A stretch of 64,000 nt of DNA, from positions 1 to 64,000 of the forward strand of contig JBGAPK010000018.1 of the NCBI GenBank assembly GCA_044221315.1, written 5' to 3'. Shown piece by piece: positions 41,079 through 49,357 of this stretch. This DNA is from JAFEBO01 sp044221315 (GTDB taxonomy: Bacteria; Planctomycetota; Phycisphaerae; Phycisphaerales; UBA1924). A model generated the notes under the pieces. The model saw only the letters and a program-made list of their open reading frames with translations. It had not been told where the DNA came from and searched no databases. The position numbers were made by a program, and so were the translations under genes. How positions within the stretch are numbered: position 1 is the stretch's first letter; each line of letters opens with the position of its first letter.

Positions 41079-41750
41079 ATGGAGCGCCCGACCGACAAGC
41101 CCTCCTCATTCCCCATCGCGGGTGCACGCGATGCCGACGCGCCCGCGCCCCTCAAATTTCCCGCCCCCGTAGTTCAGCCCGCCGACGATGACCCCCGCGC
41201 CGATGCGCTCCTCGTCGGCCTTGCTTCCCGCGGCGACGAAGAAGCCTTCCTCGCCCTCTACCGGCGACATCGCTCCTTTGTCATCAGCGTCGCCCGGCGT
41301 TACACCCGAGATGAAGCCGAAGCCCTCGATGTCCTCCAGGACACCTTCGCTTACCTCATCAAGAAACTCCCGGATCTCCGCCTTACAGCCAAGCTCTCGA
41401 CCTTTCTCTTCCCCGCCATCAAGAACATCGCGCTCACCATCCGGCGGAAAGATCGGATGGTCGCGATCCCCGCCACGCACGATCCCGCCCAGCGTCCCGC
41501 GTCGCAGCCCGCCGACGCCGGACCGCGCCCCATCGAGAAAGCAGTCGCGGAGCTTCCGGAGGGTCAGCGCGATGTGATCCTCCTCCGCTTCGTCAACGAC
41601 ATGTCCCTCCGCGAAATCGCCTCCGCCCTTTCCATCCCCGTCGGCACCGTCAAGAGCCGCCTTCACCAGGCCATCGCCACCCTCCGCGAAGACCCGAAAA
41701 CAAGGGATCTTTTTGACCCCGGCTCCAGCCCGTCCCAAACTCCGCCCTAA
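41079..41750 (+). CDS. ECF-type RNA polymerase sigma factor
   Basis: The 223-residue protein has sigma region 2 (FLALYRRHRSFVISVARRYTRDEAEALDVLQDTFAYLIKKL, about residues 59-100) and region 4 (ELPEGQRDVILLRFVNDMSLREIASALSIPVGTVKSRLHQAIATLRE, about 157-205), joined by a short linker; regions 1 and 3 are absent, which defines the ECF group. It starts 11 bp after the permease stop. The gene downstream encodes a protein with one transmembrane helix, the usual arrangement for an anti-sigma partner. Confidence 0.92.
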   Translation: MERPTDKPSSFPIAGARDADAPAPLKFPAPVVQPADDDPRADALLVGLASRGDEEAFLALYRRHRSFVISVARRYTRDEAEALDVLQDTFAYLIKKLPDLRLTAKLSTFLFPAIKNIALTIRRKDRMVAIPATHDPAQRPASQPADAGPRPIEKAVAELPEGQRDVILLRFVNDMSLREIASALSIPVGTVKSRLHQAIATLREDPKTRDLFDPGSSPSQTPP

Positions 41751-41812
41751 TCGAACCTCCAACCTCCTTTGCGCGCTTCAGTAGCCGACACCCCAACACC
41801 TTCTGACCGTTC

Positions 41813-43033
41813 ATGCCCGCCAAGCCACCCATCCAGCCCCCGTCGCCTCCCTTCGACGAAGCCGCCGAAGGCGATCGCCTTCCCGACCCGGTCCTTCCGA
41901 TCCGTGCGCTCACCGAACTCCGCGCGGCCTTCGGCCCGCAGCTCTCCGTCCCCGCCGAGGCTGACCGGCGCGTGCTCGATGAGTTACACCTGAGTGTCAA
42001 GCGTCGTCAGCGCTCGGCTTCCTTCTGGCGCGGCTTCCAGATCGCTGCGGTCTTCGCCATCGTCGCCTCGCTCATGTACTACGGCGGGCGAGATCGTTCC
42101 TCCGACCGCACACGACTCCCCTCGCTCAACGATCGGATGGCCGCCGGCACGAAGGAAGAGGTCGGAAAGGACCTCGGCTCGGTCACGGGAGGCGTCCGTT
42201 CCGCATCCCCCTCCCCGACGCTCCCCCTCGCCGCCAGCGCGCCGGCGACCCTCGCCTCGAACGTCACCATCCTCGACGCCTTCAATCTCGCCCGCAAAAT
42301 CGAGAACGAGAGCAAGAAATTCAAGCCCACCGGCGAGCGCGTGAACGAGTGGGAAGAGGTTGACAAACTCGCCGCGGCCGTGATCGACGCCGACCCCGCG
42401 CAGGTTCGCGAACTCCGCAATGCCCCCGCCTTGAGAGATGATGCCTTCGCCCAGAACGGCTATGCCGACGGCGAGTTTTCCCTCGCCGACGCACCAGCCC
42501 GGACGGAGCTCGACGGCGTCAAACGAGTCGCCAAAGCCCCCACCGCCGACAGACCGCTCTCCGACAAAGCGATCACCGAAAAACCCGGCACCCGCATCCT
42601 CAGCTACGACATCATGCTCGACGTCGGCTCGCGTTCCCTCGCCGCGTTCCAGGTCGAGGTCTCCATGGCCGCGCCCGACACCGCGCACGTCACGCTCATC
42701 TGGGTCCGCGGCGGTGAACACCCCGCCCTCAACCGCCAACCCCTCTACAACGCCAAACGCCTCGTCAATCCTCCCCAGCACATCGCGTTCAATGTCGCCA
42801 ACTTCGACACCGGGCGTGATCTGCCCAGCGGCGACATCCACGTCGCCCGCGTCGTCCTCGTCGTCGTCGGCAAGGGAACCCCCGGCGTCACCGCCCGCCT
42901 CGTCGTCGCGGCCGGCCCCGAAGGCGCTCACATCCCCGCGGGCCTCCGCGTCGTCGAGCGTGCCCCGGTCCTGAACCCCGAAGCTCCCCACAAGACCCTC
43001 GACACGCCCGCTTCACCGGTCGGCGATCGCTAG
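41813..43033 (+). CDS. single-pass membrane protein, probable anti-sigma partner
   Basis: The 406-residue protein has a cytoplasmic N-terminal part of about 70 residues (IRALTELRAAFGPQLSVPAEADRRVLDELHL), one transmembrane helix near residues 70-90 (FQIAAVFAIVASLMYYGG) and a large outer part with a beta-rich C-terminal domain (LSYDIMLDVGSRSLAAFQVEVSM, HVTLIWVRGGEHPAL, DLPSGDIHVARVVLVVVGKG). The layout and the place directly after the ECF gene suggest an anti-sigma factor or sensor, but no zinc-binding anti-sigma motif is visible. The beta domain resembles cohesin-type folds weakly. Confidence 0.65.
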   Translation: MPAKPPIQPPSPPFDEAAEGDRLPDPVLPIRALTELRAAFGPQLSVPAEADRRVLDELHLSVKRRQRSASFWRGFQIAAVFAIVASLMYYGGRDRSSDRTRLPSLNDRMAAGTKEEVGKDLGSVTGGVRSASPSPTLPLAASAPATLASNVTILDAFNLARKIENESKKFKPTGERVNEWEEVDKLAAAVIDADPAQVRELRNAPALRDDAFAQNGYADGEFSLADAPARTELDGVKRVAKAPTADRPLSDKAITEKPGTRILSYDIMLDVGSRSLAAFQVEVSMAAPDTAHVTLIWVRGGEHPALNRQPLYNAKRLVNPPQHIAFNVANFDTGRDLPSGDIHVARVVLVVVGKGTPGVTARLVVAAGPEGAHIPAGLRVVERAPVLNPEAPHKTLDTPASPVGDR

Positions 43034-43044
43034 GTTTTCCGGAG

Positions 43045-43079
43045 CCTCCTCCCCGATGGGAGCGAGGGTTGGGGGTGGG
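43045..43079 (+). repeat. hairpin plus G-quadruplex-like element, copy 1
   Basis: After a CTCCC-CGAT-GGGAG hairpin, four G-runs follow within 22 nt (43058-43079), the pattern of a putative G-quadruplex on the plus strand. It lies 12 bp after the stop of the anti-sigma-like gene. A near-identical copy occurs at 57988-58021, with about 30 of 34 positions shared. Confidence 0.65.
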
Positions 43080-43109
43080 TTGTGCTTCACGATTCAAATT
43101 GCGGAACTC

Positions 43110-43625
43110 TCAATACCTCACCGCCGCGCTCACCTTTCCATACTTTGCAAGTTGTTCTTTCCCCTGCAGCGCCACAAGCTCGATCAGCACCGCGATCCCC
43201 ACGATATCGGCCTGACACTTCAGCACCAGCTCGCAGCATGCTGCCAGCGTTCCCCCCGTCGCCAGAAGATCATCCACCACCAACACCCGCTTCCCGGGCT
43301 TCATCGCGTCGGTGTGAATCTCCAGCCGATCCCTGCCGTACTCGAGCGCGTAGTCCGCCCCGTGCACGCTCCGAGGCAGTTTCCCGGGCTTCCGGATCGG
43401 CACAAACCCCGCCGACAACGCCTGCGCGATCGCCGTCCCGAAAATAAACCCGCGGCTCTCCGCCCCCACCACCAATTCAACCCCCTTCCCGCGATACGGG
43501 TTCGCCATCAATTCGACGGCGAGCGCCAGACCCTGCGGATCGGCGAGCAACGGCGTGAAGTCCTTGAAGAGAATCCCCGGCTTGGGAAAGTCCGGAACGT
43601 CGCGGATGAGTGATTCGAGTTTCAT
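43110..43625 (-). CDS. apt: adenine phosphoribosyltransferase
   Basis: Apt salvages adenine by joining it to PRPP to give AMP. The 171-residue product has the usual length and motifs: IRDVPDFPKPGILFKDFTPLL at the N terminus, VELVVGAESRGFIFG, and the PRPP-binding signature VLVVDDLLATGGTL near residues 121-134. Start 43625 (MKLESLIRDVP) matches the family; upstream in-frame codons read through unlikely sequence. The gene faces the groES-like gene divergently with 134 bp between starts. Confidence 0.95.
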   Translation of the reverse strand: MKLESLIRDVPDFPKPGILFKDFTPLLADPQGLALAVELMANPYRGKGVELVVGAESRGFIFGTAIAQALSAGFVPIRKPGKLPRSVHGADYALEYGRDRLEIHTDAMKPGKRVLVVDDLLATGGTLAACCELVLKCQADIVGIAVLIELVALQGKEQLAKYGKVSAAVRY

Positions 43626-43759
43626 GTGATGTTGCAAGTGAACAGCGTGATGAGGAAGGAACCGGAGCCGCAACTCCCATCCTACCGCGCACGGCTCGGC
43701 TCGTTCCCCTCCACATCCGCCATCCGACATCCCACTTCCCACATCTCCTACCCTCCCCC

Positions 43760-44098
43760 ATGACCCAGAAATCCTCCCGCAAATCCACGCTGGAGATCGT
43801 CGAGCCCGTCGGCAAGCGCGTCCTCATCCGCAAGGACGCGGACAAGAAGCAGACCAAGACCGGCATCCATCTCCCGGACAAGATTGAGATTCCGACCCTC
43901 ACCGGCCGCGTCGTCGCCATCAGCCGCCAGGTCGAACGCGACGAGGACTACTCGATCGAGCAGTACGACCGCGTCCTTTTTAACCCCAAGCACGCCATCC
44001 CCGTGGAATTCGAGGGAGATAACCGGCTCTTCGTCATTCCGATCGAGGATGTGGTCGCGATTTTCCGGCGAGAGGGTGAAATGGACGGCGAATCCTGA
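43760..44098 (+). CDS. groES: GroES-like co-chaperonin
   Basis: GroES caps the GroEL chaperonin cage. The 112-residue product has the GroES beta-barrel pattern: LEIVEPVGKRVLIRKD at the start, a mobile-loop region (ADKKQTKTGIHLPDKIEIPTLTGRVVAIS), DRVLFNPKHAIPVEFEGDNRLFVIPIEDVVAIF. It is a little longer than the usual 95-100 residues because of leading and trailing extensions. No groEL is adjacent, so this is an orphan or second co-chaperonin. Start 43760 gives the family N terminus; no Shine-Dalgarno sequence is visible. Confidence 0.85.
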   Translation: MTQKSSRKSTLEIVEPVGKRVLIRKDADKKQTKTGIHLPDKIEIPTLTGRVVAISRQVERDEDYSIEQYDRVLFNPKHAIPVEFEGDNRLFVIPIEDVVAIFRREGEMDGES

Positions 44099-44107
44099 TT
44101 CCGCGAT

Positions 44108-44854
44108 TCAAGCCAATGGAATTCCTTCGAAGTCTGCCATCCGGCCATTCGCAATCGCGAATTGAAATACGCTTGCGTCGGGCAAGACTCCAATTCGCAT
44201 GCTGCCTTGATGTTCGATAGGCAATTCGGCACGGCAATCCATGACCGAAGCGGACGGAAAGACACGGCGAAGATATTCGCTAACTCGGCCTGAATTTTGG
44301 CTGATCGCAAGAACAAAGGCCTCTCCGCTAGGAAACACGAGCAACGCAACTTGTACTTCTCTTAGTCCAAGTCGAATCGATCTGTTCAGAAGTTTCTGAC
44401 CCGGCAAATTCGCCGTCATTGTCAGACTTCGGCGCTGCAATTGTGCCGCTTCGAGAGGACATTCTGACGCCAACATCCAACGCATTCTGCGTTTGATCCA
44501 CTTCTGACACCTTCCGGAGCTGGCGTCCCAAATGACTTCGGTGCAATCGGTCAAGTGACGAAACACGTAAAACCACCCCAGCGTCACCGTGGACGCCATC
44601 GCGACCAAGTCGAGCCACGGCATCGACGCCTTGCCACGAAATACAACCAATGCCACTATCGTTGCTGGCACCAACATCAGCCACACACTGATCAGTATTG
44701 CCCATCGACTCGGTCCATAAACGAAAGCCCGTCGCCATCCAGTTTTCTGGTCAAGCATCGGGATCACGCAGTAGGGAACACTTTGCGGAATTTCGAGAAT
44801 TTTCGGTGCAAATATCATTTTGAATGCCCAATGACTCCCACAACATTGCCGCAT
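44108..44854 (-). CDS. low-GC membrane protein of unknown function
   Basis: The product is up to 248 residues and has two adjacent transmembrane helices near residues 50-70 and 80-97 (WAILISVWLMLVPATIVALVVF; LVAMASTVTLGWFYVF). The C-terminal soluble part has no recognised motif. Base composition over about 44100-44930 falls to roughly half GC, against about two thirds in the neighbours, and codon use changes with it, which suggests recent acquisition. MIFAPKI (residue 13) is an alternative start. It converges on the groES-like gene and is divergent from aroA. Confidence 0.55.
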   Translation of the reverse strand: MRQCCGSHWAFKMIFAPKILEIPQSVPYCVIPMLDQKTGWRRAFVYGPSRWAILISVWLMLVPATIVALVVFRGKASMPWLDLVAMASTVTLGWFYVFRHLTDCTEVIWDASSGRCQKWIKRRMRWMLASECPLEAAQLQRRSLTMTANLPGQKLLNRSIRLGLREVQVALLVFPSGEAFVLAISQNSGRVSEYLRRVFPSASVMDCRAELPIEHQGSMRIGVLPDASVFQFAIANGRMADFEGIPLA

Positions 44855-44928
44855 TGCGACATGCTCGCTGCGTACGATAACAGGCAGAATCAGAGCAAAG
44901 AGTTGACCGGACGTTCATCCGCGCACGT

Positions 44929-46422
44929 GTGACAAGCGAGTCCTTGCAATCTTCGCCGTTTCCAGCTAACCACCCCGCCGCAGCCTTGCTGCGCCCACTC
45001 GATCAACTCCCCAACCCACTCCCCATCCCGCCCCTCCCCCGCGGCAAGCGCGGTCTTTTCAACATTTCCCTGCGGACGCCCGGCTCCAAATCGCTCACGA
45101 ACCGAGCCCTGCTCCTCGCCGCCCTCGCCAAAGGTGAGTCCACGATCCACTCGCCCCTCCTCGACGCCGACGACGCGCTCCGCATGCGTGCCGCGCTCGA
45201 GCAGCTCGGCGTCCAATTCAAGCTTGAAGCCGAAGCCCTCTCCATCCGCGGCATATCAGGCACCTGGCCCGTCCCCGCCAGCGGTCTGACTCTGAACCTC
45301 AACAACGCCGGCACGGCCACCCGCTTCCTCGCCGCCGCCGCGCTCCTCGCTCAGCATCCGCTGACCATCGACGGCAATGCGCGAATGCGAGAGCGCCCGA
45401 TCGGCGAACTCTGCGAGATCCTCTCGCGCCTGGGCGCCCGCTGCGACTTCCTCGAAAAGCCCGGCTTCCCCCCGATTCGCATTCATCCGCTCGAGACCCG
45501 CAAGGGTCCGGGCAAAGTCCTCGATATCCCGACCACGCAGAGCAGCCAGTTCATCTCCGCGCTGCTACTCATCGCCCCCTGGCTCGAGGGCGGCCTCACC
45601 ATCCGCCTCACCGGCGAGATCACCAGCCCCACCTACATCGAAATGTCCGTCGGCCTCCTCCAGCGCGCCGGTGCGCTCGTCAAGACCTCCGAAGACCTCC
45701 GCATCATCCGCGTCGGCCCGCCGGCGGCAAGTTCGCCCGGCCTGAACGCCTTCGCCTACGACGTCGAGCCCGACGCCAGCAGCGCCACCTACTTCTGGGC
45801 CGCCGCGGCGATCAATCCCGGCTCGACGGCCAAACTCATGGGCCTCTCGCACCGATCGCTCCAGGGCGATGCGAGTTTCCCTTCACTTCTCGCTCGCATG
45901 GGCGTCGCTGTCGAGCAGAACCCCGCGACGCAGGCTACCCCAATGGCCACGCGTGATGAACCCGATCCACGCGAGCACTTCATTCAGACCACCGGCCCCG
46001 TCAGCCTCGAACCCGTCATGGCCGATCTCTCCACCATGCCCGACACCGCCATGACCCTCGCCGCCGTCGCGTGCTTCGCCCCCGGCATGTCCCTCCTCCG
46101 CGGCCTGCGCACCCTCCGCGTCAAGGAAACCGACCGCATCGAGGCCCTCCGCACCGAACTCACCAAGCTCGGCGTGAAGGTCGAATGCCCCGTCATGGGC
46201 GACCGCGACGTCATGAGCATCACACCCCCCAAAGGCGACATGACGCTCTCGTGTTCCCCCGTTGAATTCGACACCTACGACGACCACCGCATGGCCATGA
46301 GCCTCGCGCTCATCGGGCTGCGCCGGCCGAATGTGTTGATCAAGGACCCGGCCTGCGTCGCGAAGACGTATCCGACGTTCTGGCAGGATCTCGCAAAGCT
46401 GTATTCATCCAGCCCCACCTGA
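44929..46422 (+). CDS. aroA: 3-phosphoshikimate 1-carboxyvinyltransferase (EPSP synthase)
   Basis: AroA joins PEP to shikimate-3-phosphate, the sixth step of the shikimate pathway to aromatic amino acids. The 497-residue product has the EPSPS substrate-binding stretch LRTPGSKSLTNRALLLAALAKG, then LNNAGTATRFLAA, RMRERPIGELCEILSRLGA, the second-lobe TTQSSQFISALLLIAPW and LRVKETDRIEALRTELTKLG. The Gly in LNNAGTATR is the residue that distinguishes glyphosate-sensitive enzymes. It is longer than the usual 430 because of about 45 N-terminal residues and a few internal loops. The start GTG 44929 is tentative. Confidence 0.94.
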   Translation: MTSESLQSSPFPANHPAAALLRPLDQLPNPLPIPPLPRGKRGLFNISLRTPGSKSLTNRALLLAALAKGESTIHSPLLDADDALRMRAALEQLGVQFKLEAEALSIRGISGTWPVPASGLTLNLNNAGTATRFLAAAALLAQHPLTIDGNARMRERPIGELCEILSRLGARCDFLEKPGFPPIRIHPLETRKGPGKVLDIPTTQSSQFISALLLIAPWLEGGLTIRLTGEITSPTYIEMSVGLLQRAGALVKTSEDLRIIRVGPPAASSPGLNAFAYDVEPDASSATYFWAAAAINPGSTAKLMGLSHRSLQGDASFPSLLARMGVAVEQNPATQATPMATRDEPDPREHFIQTTGPVSLEPVMADLSTMPDTAMTLAAVACFAPGMSLLRGLRTLRVKETDRIEALRTELTKLGVKVECPVMGDRDVMSITPPKGDMTLSCSPVEFDTYDDHRMAMSLALIGLRRPNVLIKDPACVAKTYPTFWQDLAKLYSSSPT

Positions 46423-46444
46423 CTTCAATCTCCCGGCAAGTCCC

Positions 46445-47425
46445 TTACCTCCCCACCATCTTCTGCTGCGCCTCCGGATACCGCTCGCCCTGAATAGGCA
46501 CGCGAGCCACCGCCGCCTCGATCTCGCTTAAATCTCGAGCGCTCAACTCAATCGCCGCGGCCCCGAGATTCTCCTCAAGTCGGTGCAGCTTCGTCGTCCC
46601 CGGAATCGGCACGATCCAAGGCTTCTTCGCGAGAATCCACGCGAGTGCGATCTGCGCCCGCGTCGCCTGCCGGCTCGCCGCGATCTCGCCCAGCAAGTCA
46701 ACCAGCGCCTGATTCGCCTTCCTCGCCTCCGGCGCAAACCGCGGCAAGTTGCTCCGGAAATCCTTCGGATCAAACGCCGCATCCTTCAGGGCGCCCGTCA
46801 AAAACCCGCGCCCGAGCGGACTGAACGGCACAAACCCGATCCCCAGTTCCTCCAGCGTGGGCACAATTTCCTTCTCGGGCTCCCGCCACCAGAGCGAATA
46901 CTCGCTCTGCAGCGCCGTCACCCGCTGCACCGCGTGCGCACGCCGGATCGTGCCCACGCCCGCCTCCGACAGCCCGAAGTGCTTGACCTTCCCCTGCCCG
47001 ATCAGTTCCTTCACCGCGCCCGCAACATTCTCGATCGGCACCGCCGGATCCACCCGGTGCTGATACAGCAAATCAATCCGATCGGTTCGAAGCCGCCTGA
47101 GCGAAGCCTCGACCATCGTTCGAATGTTCTGCGGCGTGCTGTCAAGCCCGTCCGCCGGCTTGCCGCCCTTGAATCCGAACTTCGTGGCGATCACCACCCG
47201 ATCGCGCACCGGCGCCAGCGCCTCTCCCACCAGTTCCTCATTCGCAAACGGCCCGTACGACTCGGCGGTATCGAAGAACGTCACGCCTCGATCGACCGCC
47301 GCACGGATCAGCGAAAGCGCCGCCTCTTTCTCCGTCGGCGCCCCGTACGCGAAACTCAGCCCCATACACCCAAGCCCGATCGCCGACACTTTGAGCCCAC
47401 CCTTGCCCAGCGTGCGCGTCTGCAT
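46445..47425 (-). CDS. aldo/keto reductase
   Basis: The 326-residue NADPH-dependent reductase has the complete AKR tetrad: Asp52 and Tyr57 (FFDTAESYG), Lys82 (VIATKFGF) and His123 (LLYQHRVDP). It starts MQTRTLGKGGLKVSAIGLGCMG and ends with the NADPH-binding region IVPIPGTTKLHRLEENLGA. The sequence fits the AKR13-like group found in many bacteria; the substrate is unknown. It converges on aroA, with only 22 bp between stops. Confidence 0.93.
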   Translation of the reverse strand: MQTRTLGKGGLKVSAIGLGCMGLSFAYGAPTEKEAALSLIRAAVDRGVTFFDTAESYGPFANEELVGEALAPVRDRVVIATKFGFKGGKPADGLDSTPQNIRTMVEASLRRLRTDRIDLLYQHRVDPAVPIENVAGAVKELIGQGKVKHFGLSEAGVGTIRRAHAVQRVTALQSEYSLWWREPEKEIVPTLEELGIGFVPFSPLGRGFLTGALKDAAFDPKDFRSNLPRFAPEARKANQALVDLLGEIAASRQATRAQIALAWILAKKPWIVPIPGTTKLHRLEENLGAAAIELSARDLSEIEAAVARVPIQGERYPEAQQKMVGR

Positions 47426-47633
47426 GCCGCGTCTCCTTTCAATTCAAACCCGCACGAGCATAGAAGGCAAGCCCAGTCCGCCCCCCGACAGATAAGCACA
47501 GCAGCAAACGATTTGCGTCACTCCCAACGTGCAGAATTCATCAATGCAGACCCCCCTCTCCGCGCACCACCGCCCACTCCGCACCTCCGCATTCTCTCTC
47601 CTTCCTCTTGGATGAACTTTTTCCCCCGCATCC
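47426..47633. other. intergenic stretch upstream of the aldo/keto reductase
   Basis: This part of the 520-bp gap between the reductase start and the amidohydrolase stop should hold the promoter of the reductase. I see no convincing -35/-10 pair, gene or repeat in it. The rest of the gap (47634-47949) holds a terminator, about 220 bp with no recognised feature, and an 8-bp repeat array. Confidence 0.4.
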
Positions 47634-47668
47634 AAAAACGAAACGGACCGCCCTTCGGCGGCCCGTTT
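47634..47668 (-). terminator. rho-independent terminator of the amidohydrolase transcript
   Basis: A 12-bp stem with one mismatch (47641-47652 with 47657-47668) closes a CTTC loop. On the minus strand it is followed by CGTTTTTGG, so it reads as a terminator about 280 nt after the stop of the second amidohydrolase gene. The plus-strand side is weaker (CTTGTCTC). Confidence 0.75.
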
Positions 47669-47886
47669 CTTGTCTCTCACGAATTTCTCGCGAGCGTTTC
47701 TCTCTCGCCTCGCGCTCTCGGCTCTCCAACCGGCCGCTCCGGGAGAGACCTCCAGAAGCGACGAGCCCAGTTTATCGTGTTTTCCACCACAAATTCTTGA
47801 GCCAAAACCGCTTGTGGATATCTTGTCGCCAATTCGCTCAACTATTTGCCACTACTCAACTTGCGCACGTAGCACCGAAGCGATTT

Positions 47887-47949
47887 GCGGCTTTGCAGCT
47901 TTGCGGCTTTGCGGCTTTGCCAATCTGCCATTTGCTGCTCTGCTGCTCT
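47887..47949 (-). repeat. 8-bp repeat array abutting an amidohydrolase stop
   Basis: Eight units lie in tandem: plus-strand GCGGCTTT, GCAGCTTT, GCGGCTTT, GCGGCTTT, GCCAATCT, GCCATTT (7 bp), GCTGCTCT, GCTGCTCT. The last unit overlaps the stop codon of the minus-strand amidohydrolase (47948-47950). In the gene's sense direction the unit is AGCSGCAR, as in the arrays at 2483 and 49281. Confidence 0.8.
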
Positions 47950-49243
47950 ACTTTCTCCCCGCACTCACAACTTTCCCATCGATCACCGTCCCAACGCAAT
48001 GGCTCGTGTACTCGAACGGATCGCCGTCGTACAAAGCCAAGTCGCCGTCCTTCCCGACTTCCAGACTCCCGACCCGCTTCTCCACCCCGATGATCTTCGC
48101 GGCATCGATCGTGATGCTCGCCAGCGCCTCGTCATAGGTCAGCCCGTTCGCCGCCGCCAGCGCCGCCTCGAACAGCACCACCCGCGTCTTGGGCACATAC
48201 CCCTCGTACCCGCTCTCGATCGCGAAGAGAACGCCCGCTTTCTTCAGCTTGGCGGCCGTCTCCATGCTCAGGTTCTCGGTCTCCCCCACCGCCCGGAACA
48301 TCGTCGGGTGCAGGATGACCGGAATGTTCGCCGCCTTCAGTTGATCCGCGACGAGGTACGCCTCCGCCGCCATATCCAGGATCAGTTTGAACCCGAACTC
48401 CTTCTGCACCCGCAGCGCGCTCTCGATGTCCTGCGCCCGGTTCACCGTCACCGTCAGCGGCACCTTTCCATCGAGCACGTCCGCCAGCATCTCCAGCCGC
48501 AGATTCCGCGACGCGCTATCGCCCCCGCCCTTCCCCTCGCCCTTGCCCTCTTCCTTCGAATCGTCCTTCTTCTCCTCGGCGGGCAAACCCTTCTCTTTCC
48601 GCTCATCCGCCGCCTTGCGCTTCTCCGCGTATTCCTTTGCCTTGATGAGTTCCTCGCGCAGCATCGCCACTTGCTTGCCGCGGGTCCCCGGGGCCTTGCC
48701 GCCCGATTCGAACGAACCCGGGCCGATCGTCGCGGCCACCATCGCCGGGGAGAGCAGAACCGCCTCGTCCACCGTGTTGCCGACGGTCTTCACGACGATG
48801 GTCTGCCCGCTGATCAGTTCGCCCGGCGCATGCCCCGTGTGCACCGTCGTCACGCCGAAGCTCCGCACCCACTCCACCAGCCTGTCCATCGGGTTGTACG
48901 CATCGATCGCACGCAGCTCCGGCTGGATCGGAGCCGAACGCTCGAGTTGGTCTGAATCGTGCTTTGTGTTGTACAGCCCGGACACGCCCTCGGTCCCGCG
49001 TGCATCAACCAGCCCCGGCGTCACCACGGCAGCTTCGACCACCGTGATCCCCTTTGGCAATGCCACATCCGTCACCTTTCCCACCGCGAGAATCTTGCCA
49101 TTCTGCACGACAACGACGCCGTCCGTGATTGCCGCGCCGGCCATCGTGTACACCGTCTTCCCCTTGACCGCCAGATTCTGCGCGCACGCCAGCCCCGCGC
49201 ACGCAACCAATCCCAACATCGCGCCCAACCGTGAAATCTTCAT
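47948..49243 (-). CDS. exported amidohydrolase-like protein without the HxH metal motif
   Basis: The 431-residue protein has a signal peptide (MKISRLGAMLGLVACAGLACA) and the imidazolonepropionase-like amidohydrolase pattern: an N-terminal small beta domain (VVVQNGKILAVGKVTDV), VTPGLVDARGTEG, VTTVHTGHAPGEL, and a C-terminal VGSLEVGKDGDLALYDGDPFEYT. In active enzymes the segment after strand 1 reads D-x-H-x-H; here it is DARGT, so the first two metal ligands are missing. A Lys/Glu/Asp/Gly-rich insert sits at about residues 210-250. It is 113 bp downstream of a paralogue that keeps the metal site, and may be a non-catalytic partner. Confidence 0.82.
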   Translation of the reverse strand: MKISRLGAMLGLVACAGLACAQNLAVKGKTVYTMAGAAITDGVVVVQNGKILAVGKVTDVALPKGITVVEAAVVTPGLVDARGTEGVSGLYNTKHDSDQLERSAPIQPELRAIDAYNPMDRLVEWVRSFGVTTVHTGHAPGELISGQTIVVKTVGNTVDEAVLLSPAMVAATIGPGSFESGGKAPGTRGKQVAMLREELIKAKEYAEKRKAADERKEKGLPAEEKKDDSKEEGKGEGKGGGDSASRNLRLEMLADVLDGKVPLTVTVNRAQDIESALRVQKEFGFKLILDMAAEAYLVADQLKAANIPVILHPTMFRAVGETENLSMETAAKLKKAGVLFAIESGYEGYVPKTRVVLFEAALAAANGLTYDEALASITIDAAKIIGVEKRVGSLEVGKDGDLALYDGDPFEYTSHCVGTVIDGKVVSAGRK

Positions 49244-49280
49244 GCAATCCCGCCTTCACTGATTCGTTGCCACAAAATCT

Positions 49281-49357
49281 GCTGCTCTGCTGCTCTGCTG
49301 CTCTGCTGCTCTGCTGCTCTATTTTGCGGCTTTGCCGATTTGCCGCTCTGCGGCTCT
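49281..49357 (-). repeat. 8-bp repeat array between the two amidohydrolase genes
   Basis: Five perfect copies of GCTGCTCT (49281-49320) are followed by 5 bp and then GCGGCTTT, GCCGATTT, GCCGCTCT and GCGGCTCT (49326-49357). The last base touches the TGA of the upstream amidohydrolase on the minus strand (49357-49359). Sense-strand unit: AGCSGCAR. It lies in the 113-bp gap of a probable operon. Confidence 0.85.

Noticed and set aside
47887..49357. CRISPR-like reading of the tandem repeats.
   Set aside because: The units are 8 bp with no spacers of constant length and no Cas genes are nearby.
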